In this document: positions 7,383-17,044 of the stretch, piece after piece
How the letters are laid out: every line of letters begins with the position of its first letter
Position numbering within the stretch: the first letter of the stretch is position 1
Assembly: GCA_937859745.1 (NCBI GenBank)
Contig: CALMAQ010000187.1
Span: 1 to 40,873 of the forward strand
DNA: 40,873 nucleotides
Direction: 5' to 3'
From: an uncultured Verrucomicrobiota bacterium
GTDB lineage: Bacteria; Verrucomicrobiota; Verrucomicrobiia; Chthoniobacterales; SZAS-18
Notes under the pieces: model-generated
What the model was told of the DNA's origin: nothing
Database searches by the model: none
Seen by the model: only the letters and a program-made list of their open reading frames with translations
Translations under genes and position numbers: made by a program

Positions 7383-9473
7383 ATGTCCGAACCTCTGACC
7401 AAACGCGTCCTGCTCCTCGGCTGGGACGCCGCGGATTGGAAGATTATCCATCCGCTGATCGACGCCGGCGAGATGCCCGTGCTCAAGGCGCTCGTCGAGG
7501 GTGGCAGCAGCGGCAACCTGGCCACGCTGCACCCGATCATCTCGCCGATCCTCTGGAATTCCATCGCCACGGGCAAGCGCGCCGACAAACACGGCATCCT
7601 GGGTTTCACCGAGCCGCTGCCGGACGGCCGGGGGGCGCGGCCCGTTTCCTCGACCTCGCGGCGGGCGAAGGCCTTGTGGAACCTCCTCGGCCAAGCCGGA
7701 CGGCGCAGCGCGGTGGTCAATTGGTTCGCCTCGCACCCGGCCGAGCCCATTGCCGGGACGGTCTTCACCAACTACTTCAGCGAGATCGTGCATCGGCCCG
7801 ATGGGGCAGTCGCGCCACTGGACCCCCGCGCCGTCCATCCGCCCGAGCTTTACGAACTGGCAGAGTCGTTCCGCGTGCTGCCTCGGGACATCACCCCGCG
7901 GCAGATCCTCCCCTTCCTCGCGGGGGTGGTGCCGGACGACCGGGAAGACCCGCGCCTGGGTATGCTGGCGAGCCTGCTGGCCAAGTGCGCCAGCATCCAG
8001 AACGCTGCCACCTACCTTGCGGCGCAGGATGATTGGGATCTGCTGGCCGTGTACTACGACACCATCGACCACGCGTGCCACGGGTTCATGGAGTACCACC
8101 CACCGGCCATGGCGCACGTCAGCGCGGAGGACGCCAAACTCTTCGGACCGGTGGTCACGGGCGTGTACCGTTTCCATGACATGCTGCTGGGGCGGCTCCT
8201 TGGCCTGGTGGGCGAGGAGACGACGGTGCTCATCCTCTCCGACCACGGCTTCCACAACGACGGCCTGCGTCCGCCCGTGGCGCGTCACACGCGTGAGCCG
8301 GGCGAGAAGTTCGGGCCTGAAATGAACCCCGTGGCCTGGCACCGCGAACAGGGCATCCTGGTCGCGGCGGGTCCGGCGGTCCGGCGCGACGAAATCATCC
8401 GCGGGGCCACGCTCCTGGATCTCGCGCCGACCGTGCTGACCCTGCTCGGGGTGCCCGTGCCCGACGACATGGACGGGCGCGCGCTGACGAACCTTTTCGT
8501 CGGTCCGCCGACGGTGCCGGAGCGGGTAGCGTCCTACGAAGCGCCGCATCCCCTCGACGGGATGCACCGGGATCTGCCCGCCGAGGAAGCGGATCCCTGG
8601 GCGGCGCGTCAGGCGATGGAACAACTCGCCGCGCTAGGCTATATTGAACTGCCAGCCGACGATGATCCGGCGAAGATGGCGGCGGCCGCGCACTGGGACC
8701 GGCGCTGGAACCTAGCGCAGGTGTACCTGACCTCCAGCCGGCCGACGTTGGCGGAGCGTTTGCTGCGGGAGATGCTCTCGGAACGCGACCAGCCGCCGGT
8801 GCGCACCCACCTTGCCGCGTGTCTGCTGGCGCTGGGTCGGCCGGACGAGGCGGCCGAAATGGTCGCGCCGTTGCTGGAAGACAATGCCGCCGCGCCGGCG
8901 GCGCGCCTGCTGATGGGCCGCGCCAAACTGCGGCTGCGAGACACCGAGGAGGCGTTGCGCTGGCTGGAACCTCTGCGCGCGGAGGAAATGCTGCTGCCCG
9001 CCCTTTCGCTGGCCCTCGGCCAGACCTACCTGCGGTGCGGGCTACTACCCGAGGCCGAGGTGGCTTTCCGCCGGGTCTTGGAGCGCGACGAGTACAGCGC
9101 GCAGGCTCACGATGGACTGGGAGTCGCCCTGCGCCGCCAGGGACACTATGAGGACGCGGTGTACGAGCACATGCGCGCGGCCTCGCTGCAGCACAACCGG
9201 GCGCAAACCCACACCAATTTGGGTATCGCGCTGGCGCGCACCGGACAGGTGGACTGGGCGATCCGGGCGTTCGAGCAGGCCGTGGCGCTGGCACCCGACG
9301 AGATGTTCCCGCACCGTTGCCTGGCCCGGCTGTATCACGGACCGAAGAAGGACCGCGCCCGGGCCCGGCAGCATGCCGCCGAGATGCTGCGTTGCCGCCA
9401 TTTGTACCGCGCCGGACAAGCCGCGGCGAAAGATAGCGAAGCCGCGCGGCACCCGCAACCTGCCCAAACATAA
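7383..9473 (+). CDS. Alkaline phosphatase superfamily (type I phosphodiesterase/nucleotide pyrophosphatase) with C-terminal TPRs
   Basis: LLLGWDAADWKIIHPLIDAGEMPVLKALVEGGSSGNLATLHPIISPILWNSIATGKRADKHGI...ILSDHGFHNDG; C-terminal AEVAFRRVLERDEYSAQAHDGLGVALRRQGHYEDAV. Confidence 0.85.
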   Translation: MSEPLTKRVLLLGWDAADWKIIHPLIDAGEMPVLKALVEGGSSGNLATLHPIISPILWNSIATGKRADKHGILGFTEPLPDGRGARPVSSTSRRAKALWNLLGQAGRRSAVVNWFASHPAEPIAGTVFTNYFSEIVHRPDGAVAPLDPRAVHPPELYELAESFRVLPRDITPRQILPFLAGVVPDDREDPRLGMLASLLAKCASIQNAATYLAAQDDWDLLAVYYDTIDHACHGFMEYHPPAMAHVSAEDAKLFGPVVTGVYRFHDMLLGRLLGLVGEETTVLILSDHGFHNDGLRPPVARHTREPGEKFGPEMNPVAWHREQGILVAAGPAVRRDEIIRGATLLDLAPTVLTLLGVPVPDDMDGRALTNLFVGPPTVPERVASYEAPHPLDGMHRDLPAEEADPWAARQAMEQLAALGYIELPADDDPAKMAAAAHWDRRWNLAQVYLTSSRPTLAERLLREMLSERDQPPVRTHLAACLLALGRPDEAAEMVAPLLEDNAAAPAARLLMGRAKLRLRDTEEALRWLEPLRAEEMLLPALSLALGQTYLRCGLLPEAEVAFRRVLERDEYSAQAHDGLGVALRRQGHYEDAVYEHMRAASLQHNRAQTHTNLGIALARTGQVDWAIRAFEQAVALAPDEMFPHRCLARLYHGPKKDRARARQHAAEMLRCRHLYRAGQAAAKDSEAARHPQPAQT

Positions 9474-9537
9474 GCGTCTATCCGAATGATATTGCCCCGG
9501 TTCTGAGGACCAGACGGAGTGCCAAGTTTTTGTTGTT

Positions 9538-9987
9538 TTAGTTCAGGTGGTGTTCGAAGTCCACGGGGGAGTGGTAGCCGCACGCGCCGTGGAACCGCGC
9601 GCGGTTGTAGAAGACCTCGATGTAGTGGAAGATCGCGCTCCTGGCCTCCGCACGTCTGGCGTACACCTGCCCGTCGATGAGTTCGATTTTCAGCGTGGCC
9701 CAGAAGCTCTCCATCCTGGCGTGGTCGTCGCAGTTGCCCGCGCGGCTCATGCTCGGGACCACGCCGTGGGAGCGCAGCAGCTCACGGTACGCGTCGCTGG
9801 CGTACTGGCTGCCGCGGTCCGAGGGATGGAGCAACCCGGGCGAGGGCCGTTGCGTCTGGATCGCCCGCTCGCAGGCGCGGGCGACCAGGGCGATGGACAT
9901 GGCCTCGTCCGACGCCCAGCCCACGATCTGGCGCGAGCACGCAGCCAGCACACCCGCGACGTAGAGCCAGCCCTCTCTGGTGGCCAC
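9538..9987 (-). pseudogene. IS3 OrfB (rve integrase core), N-terminal half missing
   Basis: VATREGWLYVAGVLAACSRQIVGWASDEAMS...LLHPSDRGSQYASDAYRELLRSHGVVPSMSRAGNCDDHARMESFWATLKIELI. Confidence 0.85.
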
Positions 9988-10393
9988 ATCGCTATCTTTA
10001 ACGCGGGAGTTCGGAGAAGATGGCGAGCGCCTTTTTTACCGGTATGAACCGGGTGGACGCGCCGCTCGGCGGTGCGATGCGAGAAGGAGGAGAGATCTTG
10101 CCACTGCCCCGGTCAACCGTCGTAAGGTGGTCATCAATCCGGGTAACGGGCGAGGTGGAACACACTCCACCCACCACCACGCACCCGCCGCCGAGAGTGC
10201 GTCCAACGCAAGCCGTTCACCTCTTGGGGCTGGCCGAAACAATCCTTGGGTCCTTGAACCCGCTTTTTTATCTGGCTCCCCGCCACGGCCCACCCGGTTG
10301 AGGCTTGACCTCGAAGAGATCAGTGCCGTTCGGCCCATCGCAGGGCTTGGTTGCGACTGAGCGTCCTCTGCCAAACGCCAAGGAAAGAAAAAA

Positions 10394-11708
10394 CCAACTC
10401 TGATCCGCTACAGCGGCCTGGACGTGCATGAAGAGGTCGTCCAAGCCTGCGTTATCGATGAACAAGGTCGCCGGTTGGAAAGCCACCGGTTGCCCTGCAC
10501 CAAAGAGAGCCTGGAAGCGTTCGCCCGCGAGCGACTTTGCATCACTGATCACATCGCCTTGGAAGCGACGACGAACACCTGGGCCGTGGGTGGCACTCCT
10601 ACGTCCACACGTCGGGAAGATCGTGGTGGGTAACCCGCCGCGCACCCGTGCCATCGCCGAGGCCAAGGTCAAGACCGACAAGGTCGACGCCGAGGTGCTC
10701 GCCCAACTGCTACGCTGCGACTACTTGCCCAGCGTGTGGCAGCCCGATGAGGACACCCAGCGGCTGCGCGAACTCTCGGCGCACCGCGCGGGCCTGGTCG
10801 CCGACCAGACCCGGCTCAAGAACCGGGTGCGCAGCCTGCTGGCCCAGCGGCTGATCGACCCACCGCTGCCCACCCTCTTCGGTGTCAGCGGTCGAACCTG
10901 GCTGCGCGAGACGACGCTGTCGGCGGCGGACCGGCTGGTCACCGACGGCTTTTTGCGCCTGCTCGATCAACTCGAAGCGGAACAGGCCGGGGTCGAGAAG
11001 ACGCTCGAACAGATCAGCTACTTCAAAGAAGAGGTGCGCCTGCTCATGACGCTGCCGGGCGTGGGTGCCGCCGCGGCGCAATCGCTCGTGGCCGCCTTGG
11101 GTGACTGGCGGCGCTTCCCGGACGGCGACGCAGCGGCGAGCTACCTGGGGCTGACTCCGTCCGTGCGCCCGTCGGCCAACACCTGCCACTACGGACGCAT
11201 CACCAAGGCGGGTAACCCACAAGCGAGGTGGCTGCTTACGCAGGCTTCCCAGCAGGTCGCGCAGCACCCCGGTCCACTGGGGGTGTTCTTGCGGCGGCTC
11301 AAGGCCAAGAAGAACCACCACGTGGCCGTCGTTGCCACCGCCAGAAAGCTCGTGGTCATCGCGCATCTCATGCTCAAGAACAACGAACCTTCTCGCTACG
11401 CACTGCCGGAGACGACGCGCGGCAAGCCCGCCGATCTGCGGGTGGCCGCCACGGGCGAGCGGCGCAAGAAGTCAGGCTCGTTGCGCGAGCCGATGCAGCG
11501 GCGAGAACCGGGCGTGAGAGCGAGAAAGACGCCGGCTCTCAACGAGGTCTGCGCCGACGAGGCGCTGCCCGCTGCCAAGGCGCTGGCGGAACTTGCCGCC
11601 GGTGAGCAGAAGGCGCTGGCGGCGATGGGTGTCACGACACACGTCGAGCAGGTACAGACTCGCCAGATCCGGCTGGAAAAAAGACGCACCCTGCAAAAAA
11701 CCGGTTGA
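10394..11708 (+). pseudogene. IS110-family transposase, one frameshift in the N-terminal DEDD domain
   Basis: YSGLDVHEEVVQACVIDEQGRRLE...ALEATTNTWAV in one frame, then VALLRPHVGKIVVGNPPRTRAIAEAKVKTDKVDAEVLAQLL...LMTLPGVGAAAAQSLVAALGD...GRITKAGNPQARWLL in the next. Confidence 0.85.
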
Positions 11709-11749
11709 CCGGTTCAGAGATAGGATCGTGCGCTGCTCGGTGCCGGTCG

Positions 11750-12009
11750 GCGTTCTCACGCTCCAAGGCACGAATGCGTCGTTCCAACTCCTGGACGCTC
11801 ACGCCAGGAGCGAAGGCGGTGGGCGACACGCCGGGCCCTTGGCCAGTGCTGCCGTACTGCTGCTTCCAGCGCGACATGCGGTAGGGACTCGCGCCCAGGG
11901 CGCGGGCGACCTGCTCTTGTCGTGCGCCGGGCCGGCACGCCAGCGCGGCCACCTCGCGCTTGAACTCCTCGTCAAATCGCCTGCCATACTTGCTCTGTGA
12001 TGTTGCCAT
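11750..12009 (-). pseudogene. IS3 OrfA, 3'-truncated
   Basis: MATSQSKYGRRFDEEFKREVAALACRPGARQEQVARALGASPYRMSRWKQQYG...ELERRIRALERENA. Confidence 0.8.
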
Positions 12010-12060
12010 ATCCGTCGTGCTCTGCTGGAGCACACCCGCTGGGCCTCAGAACCGGGGCAA

Positions 12061-13024
12061 GATCAGGCGTGCCATCAGGCAGGAGCAAGAGCTTGCCGTG
12101 TGCCCGCTTGTTTTGGCTCAGTTCGAGCGCCGTCCGCCAATCTTCCAGGCCAAAGGTGCGCGCGATTGGCACGCTGAAGCGCCCCTCGGCGGCAAGCTGC
12201 GCGAAGGGGGCAAGCGCATCGTAGCGTGGCACCAGACCCGGTTCGTTCCCCGAGGTACGCACGCCGAGCTTGCCTTCGTCGGCGTCACCGATGCTCATGA
12301 CCCGGCGAGGATCACCGTCCACGATCTGGATGAGGTCCGGCAGCACGCCCGTTACCTGTGCGGTGTGCAACACCAGGTCGGGCGCTCCCCCCGCGATCTC
12401 ACGTACCCGCGCGACCATGCCCGCGCCGTAGGAGGTCACCTCCGCGCCGAGATCACGCAAGCGGCCCGCGAAGGTCTCGCCCGCGGTGACGATCACCCGT
12501 GCTCCGCGCTCCAGCGCCACCTGCACGGCCGCAAAGCCCACCATCGTCCCACCCCCGTTGATCAGGATGGTCTGACCTGCGGACAGACCGAGCAGATCGA
12601 GACAGCGGACCGACGTTTCGACCGCCATCGGCAACGCCGCCGCTGCCAGGAGGTCCAAGCCTTTGGGAACAAATTCTCACACTGCCAAGATCGCGTAATC
12701 TGACGCCCCGGCGGTCGGATAACCCATGAAGTCAGGAACCCCGAAGACGAGGTCGCCAATCCCGACGCTCTCGACGCCCTCGCCGACGGCATCCACGGTG
12801 CCGGACACGTCCAGCCCGATTCCGCGTGGCAGCGTGGCGGCCATGAATCCTTGGCACAGCGCCCAATCCGCCGGGTTGAGCCCGCACGCATGGACCCGCA
12901 CGCGGATCTGGTTTGCCTTCGGGGTAGGAACGGCGGTTTCCTCCAGGCACAGCACGTCGGCCGGTTCGCCGTAGCGGTGGAAGTGCAGAGTTCTCATGGT
13001 GGTAGCAGGTTCAGGATGGGACAT
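12061..13024 (-). pseudogene. Zinc-type alcohol dehydrogenase/quinone oxidoreductase family, in-frame TGA
   Basis: MRTLHFHRYGEPADVLCLEETAVP...GLDVSGTVDAVGEGV...DYAILAV*EFVPKGLDLLAAAALPMAVETSVRCLDLLGLSAGQTILINGGGTMVGFAAVQVA; same frame both sides of the stop. Confidence 0.8.
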
Positions 13025-13033
13025 GGTGAAGTG

Positions 13034-13930
13034 TTAGTTAAAATACTCCGGCCGATTGATGTCGCGGATCAGACCGGGTTCCCTTGGCTCCCATCCGAGA
13101 CGTGCCCTAGTCCGGGCGCTGGATGCCGGGCCGTTGCCCGCGGCCCACATGGCGAGGGGACCGAAATGTTCAGTCGCCTCCTCGGGCGAAAGGGACCGAA
13201 TCGGCACGCCCAACTGCTCGCCGATGGCATGGGCAATCTGCCGGAACGGCACCCCCCCATCGGCCACCGCGTGGAACGGGCCGCCCCGCGCACCGTGCTC
13301 CAGCGCGAGACGAAAGACGCGCGCCGCGTCGAGCCGATGCACCGAGGGCCAGAGGTTCTCCCCGTCGCCCACGTAAGCGGAGACGCCTTTCTCCCGCGCG
13401 AGGGTTGCCAGCATCGGCACGAAGCCATGCCGCTCACCCAAGCCATGCACCGAGCGCGGCAGGCGCACCCAGGCGGCACGCACGCCTTTTTCCGTGATGG
13501 CAAAGCCTGCCTGCTCCTGAGCGCGGGGAAACCCCGGGATGGTCGGCGCAACGAGCAGGTCCTCGGTGAAGGTCTCGCCCGCGGGCAAAAAACCGAAGCC
13601 GCTTGTGATGATCACGGGTCGCTCGGACCCGGCGTAGACCTCGCCGAAGGCTGCAATCGCTTGCGCTTCTTCGCGGGCCATCTCGACGATCTTGGAAAAG
13701 TCGAGGCCGAAAGCCAGGTGGATGACGCCATCCGCTTGGGAGGCTACCCGCTTGAGTGTCTCCACATCGCAGAGCGAGCCGAGCAAGGATTCGGCACCCA
13801 AAACACGCAGCGCCTCGGCCTTCTCTTCGGAGCGAACCAGGCCGACGACCTGATGGCCAGCCGCGACCAACTCGGGGATCAAGGCGGAGCCCACCCATCC
13901 GTTTGCACCAGTGACAAAGACACGCATCAT
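13034..13930 (-). CDS. NAD-dependent epimerase/SDR family oxidoreductase
   Basis: MMRVFVTGANGWVGSALIPELVAAGHQVVGLVRSEEKAEAL...VIHLAFGLDFSK. Confidence 0.85.
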   Translation of the reverse strand: MMRVFVTGANGWVGSALIPELVAAGHQVVGLVRSEEKAEALRVLGAESLLGSLCDVETLKRVASQADGVIHLAFGLDFSKIVEMAREEAQAIAAFGEVYAGSERPVIITSGFGFLPAGETFTEDLLVAPTIPGFPRAQEQAGFAITEKGVRAAWVRLPRSVHGLGERHGFVPMLATLAREKGVSAYVGDGENLWPSVHRLDAARVFRLALEHGARGGPFHAVADGGVPFRQIAHAIGEQLGVPIRSLSPEEATEHFGPLAMWAAGNGPASSARTRARLGWEPREPGLIRDINRPEYFN

Positions 13931-14063
13931 TTTTCCTTTCGAGGTTTCATTGGTTTTGAGTTGATCCCCTCCCGTGGGTCTTCTGGACACTTGAGAGCAG
14001 CCACAACCCGGCAAGCCACCGCGCCGACGTTTCGTTATGTCAGTCTATGACTCTAAAACATAA

Positions 14064-14078
14064 TGACAGTGACTGTCA
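14064..14078. promoter_or_regulatory. Perfect palindrome, candidate TetR operator
   Basis: TGACAGT-G-ACTGTCA between the SDR gene and the divergent TetR gene. Confidence 0.6.
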
Positions 14079-14097
14079 AATCGGTTACACGATAACA

Positions 14098-14688
14098 ATG
14101 CCTCGCAGCGGAGAACCAGCGCGCCGACGCTTGCAGCAAGCCGCCGTCGAGCTGTTCTGCGAGCGTGGCTACGACCAGACGACGACCGCCGAGATCGCCG
14201 CGAGAGCAGGGGTGACCGAGCGCACCTTCTTTCGCCACTTCCCCGACAAGCGGGAGGTGCTCTTCGACGGCCAAGCCATCTTGCGCGAGATGCTCACCGT
14301 TGCCATCGCCGAGGCACCTGTGACACTCCAGCCGCTGGAAGTGCTGTACCGGGCGTTTCGTTCGGTCGAGCAACTCCTGGAGGACAACCGGCCCTTTTCC
14401 GTCCCGCGCCAGCAGGTGATCGACCGCGCCCCCGCGCTGCAAGAGCGGGAACTGGCGAAAGTGGCGGCTCTGGCCGAGGCGCTGGCGCTGGCGCTGCGAC
14501 AACGCGGCGTGGGCGAGCGGCTGGCGGCCCTGGCGGCCCAGACCGGGATGGCGACTTTCCGTTACGCGGTCGCGTCATGGTTCGCCGATCCAGCGGGCGG
14601 GTTGGGGACCCACCTGGACCGTGCCTTCGACGAGCTGGACGGGCTGGCAGCGTCATCTTCCACGAGGAAAGCGCGGCGTCGCCGGTGA
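14098..14688 (+). CDS. TetR-family transcriptional regulator
   Basis: RRRLQQAAVELFCERGYDQTTTAEIAARAGVTERTFFRHFPDKREVLF. Confidence 0.9.
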   Translation: MPRSGEPARRRLQQAAVELFCERGYDQTTTAEIAARAGVTERTFFRHFPDKREVLFDGQAILREMLTVAIAEAPVTLQPLEVLYRAFRSVEQLLEDNRPFSVPRQQVIDRAPALQERELAKVAALAEALALALRQRGVGERLAALAAQTGMATFRYAVASWFADPAGGLGTHLDRAFDELDGLAASSSTRKARRRR

Positions 14689-14769
14689 AGGGCCCGCTGT
14701 TTTCCAGCGCGATCAGTATTGCTGGGAAGCGGCTTCTTGCGGCACCCCAACAGAGCCGCAACGAGGGTG

Positions 14770-14898
14770 GATGCTGTCTTTAGGACCACCGCCCAGCAGG
14801 ACCTTTACTCGGCGCAAAGCACCCTCATCGGCACGCGCGCCGACCGCCTGGCGAATCTGATCACGCTCTAAAAAGCCTCGGGCGGCGGCTGGCGTTAG
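14770..14898 (+). pseudogene. 3' relic of a NodT-type outer-membrane efflux protein
   Basis: DAVFRTTAQQDLYSAQSTLIGTRADRLANLITL*KASGGGWR resembles the C-terminal NLVTLYKALGGGW motif with a nonsense codon. Confidence 0.6.
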
Positions 14899-15037
14899 TT
14901 GCTTTCTGTTTTGTTGACCGCGGCCTGCTTGTCATGGTTTCGGCAAGACAGTGACCCATCGTTAGGCAAGAGCGGATAAGAAAGAGCGTGTCCCGGTGGC
15001 TTGGAGACCTTGGATGCCAGCGGCTTCGAGGTCTGGT

Positions 15038-16102
15038 TCAGGCTCCAGGCTGCTCCGCGAAATAACGCAGGGCCGGAATGATGAACTCGGTCCGCTCCCA
15101 GGTCGGGTGCTGTGCGCGGACCTGCCCTTCCAGTTGGCGCACAGTTTCTGCCCCAACGGCTTTGCCTCCGCCGGCGGCCACCAACTGGCGGGTGGCTTCC
15201 AGGTAGGCGCGCACCTGCTCGGCGATCTCCGTGCCGCCCAGATTGCCGTGGCCGGGCACGACGATGCGTGGGGCTTGGGCGGCGATTTTCGTCAGAGCCG
15301 TTTGCCAGGTCCGCACGTTGATGTCCGCCGCGGCGATGAGCGGAGGAAAGAACGGGACGATGGGAAACATGCGTTCTTCGATGAGGTCGCCGGCGAACGT
15401 CACCTTTTGATCGGGGACGGTGATGACTTGGTCGCCAAGACTGTGCGCGGTGCCCAAGGTCCAGAACTCCACCTGGCGCCCGCCGAGGTCGATGGACGCG
15501 TGGTCGCCCTCGTAAACGTCGTCGGCCAGCGTGACCTTGACCCCGTCAAGCAGAGAAGCCTGCCCGGGCGGCAGCATCGTACGGAACCCCGCCAACAGCT
15601 TTTCGCCGTCGCGCGCTAGGTAATCGCGCTGGAGTTTGTTGTAGTGGATTCTGGCCTGCCCGTGGAACACCTGCGCGCCGAAGGTGTGTTCGGGGTGCGC
15701 GTGCGTGACCGTCAGGATCAGCTCGCGCTGGCCTGCGATGGCGCGCGCGGCGTCCAACACGTTGCGCCCGCTCTCGGGATTGAAGCCGCCGTCGATGACG
15801 AGCACCGCTTTGCTGCCCTCCACGATGCCGATGTTCGGCACGAGCGGAGTGCGCTTGTCGGGAATGATCCAGACCCCGTCGGCGATCCGGCAGGGAAAGC
15901 GTGCATCCACGATGGGCAAGGGCGGCGCGCTCACGGTGGGTACGGGAGCCTCCGCCGCCTGTGCAGGAGCGGCGTTCCAGAGCGGCAAACTCCCGACGGT
16001 GCCCACGACCCCCAGCCGCAGGAAGGTCCGCCGGTCCAACTGCGAGCCAGAGGGGTTCTCTGCACCGTGGGTTGGTGTGGTGTACTGGCGTTGCTGTTTC
16101 AT
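15038..16102 (-). CDS. Tat-exported MBL-fold metallo-hydrolase
   Basis: DRRTFLRLG Tat motif; VLVIDGGFNPESG...TVTHAHPEHTFGAQVF...VTFAGDLIEERMFP...VVPGHGNLGG. Confidence 0.85.
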   Translation of the reverse strand: MKQQRQYTTPTHGAENPSGSQLDRRTFLRLGVVGTVGSLPLWNAAPAQAAEAPVPTVSAPPLPIVDARFPCRIADGVWIIPDKRTPLVPNIGIVEGSKAVLVIDGGFNPESGRNVLDAARAIAGQRELILTVTHAHPEHTFGAQVFHGQARIHYNKLQRDYLARDGEKLLAGFRTMLPPGQASLLDGVKVTLADDVYEGDHASIDLGGRQVEFWTLGTAHSLGDQVITVPDQKVTFAGDLIEERMFPIVPFFPPLIAAADINVRTWQTALTKIAAQAPRIVVPGHGNLGGTEIAEQVRAYLEATRQLVAAGGGKAVGAETVRQLEGQVRAQHPTWERTEFIIPALRYFAEQPGA

Positions 16103-16226
16103 GGAAAGTCAATTAGTCGAGCACCGCGCCTTGCCTACGAACAAACCTACGCTGGCCCTCCGCCACCAGCAAGTAGCTTCGGCACGCGGGTCCGTCCTGG
16201 TATCGGTGGAAAACAATTCCAGTCTC

Positions 16227-16670
16227 CTAAACACGGTCATCTGCGGCGAGCAACACCGAGGCATGTGCCAGGTAATCAGTGATCGCGCGAAATTCCTCTT
16301 CGCTGTATTTTGCCAGCAGTTTCGACATGCGCCGATAGTGCGGCGCGTATAAGCGTGCGATCTCCCGAAGCTTTTCTGGAACGGCACGGATGGTGACCCG
16401 GCGGCGATCCTGGCTGCCACGCTCCCGCGCAACGTAGCCCGCCTGTTCGAGGCGGTCGATCAAGGCCGTCACCGCCGCTCCGGTCAGACCGATCTTCTCC
16501 CCGATCTCACCCGGCGACAGCGGTCCAGCGCCGAGGAGTTGAAGGGCCTTCAGGTCCGAGGCGTGCAGGTCCAGTTGCTCGGCAACGGTGGCGTGGAAGA
16601 GAAAGGCGCTGGATACGAACCTCTGGATCAAGGGGACGTAAGTCTCCATACGTGGGATTGCCTTGGACAT
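16227..16670 (-). CDS. MarR-family transcriptional regulator
   Basis: LHASDLKALQLLGAGPLSPGEIGEKIGLTGAAVTALIDRLEQAGYVARERGSQDRRRVTI. Confidence 0.9.
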   Translation of the reverse strand: MSKAIPRMETYVPLIQRFVSSAFLFHATVAEQLDLHASDLKALQLLGAGPLSPGEIGEKIGLTGAAVTALIDRLEQAGYVARERGSQDRRRVTIRAVPEKLREIARLYAPHYRRMSKLLAKYSEEEFRAITDYLAHASVLLAADDRV

Positions 16671-16674
16671 TTAA

Positions 16675-16703
16675 TTAGATAATCTAACGATATGATAATC
16701 TAA
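16675..16703. promoter_or_regulatory. Candidate MarR operator: palindrome plus second half-site
   Basis: TTAGAT-A-ATCTAA at 16675-16687; GATAATCTAA repeats at 16694-16703, 16 bp downstream. Confidence 0.6.
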
Positions 16704-16735
16704 ATACATCCCCGCTTGCAACCAAAGAGTGCGAC

Positions 16736-17044
16736 ATGGCGACGCTGAACACTGGGTGCGTTTCGCTCTACCACGAAATCATCGGCGAGCCGGCACATCC
16801 TCCCGTCCTGCTCATCTCGGGCCTCGGCGGCATGGGGCGAAGCCGGGGACCGCAGATCGAACGGTTCGCCGAAAAGTATCGCCTCATCCTCCCCGACCAG
16901 CGGGGCACGGGGCGGAGCACCCGTGCGCAGGAGGGTTACACGACCGGACAACTCGCCGCCCACTTGGCTTCCCTCGTCAGGCACCTTGGACTTGGCCCCC
17001 GTGCACTTCGTCGGCTCGTCGACGGGCGGTGCCATCGCGGGTAG
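16736..17044 (+). pseudogene. Alpha/beta hydrolase N-terminus, frameshifted and truncated at an IS1-type relic
   Basis: LYHEIIGEPAHPPVLLISGLGGMGRS...YRLILPDQRGTGRST; nucleophile segment VHFVGSSTGGAIAG is in a different frame just before the relic. Confidence 0.75.

Larger units (their letters stand above)
9492..12060 (-). mobile_element. IS3-family element, broken and carrying an internal IS110-type element
   Basis: Terminal repeats TTGCCCCGGTTCTGAGGACCAG and (reverse complement of right end) TTGCCCCGGTTCTGAGGCCCAG; OrfA at right, OrfB C-half at left. Confidence 0.85.
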
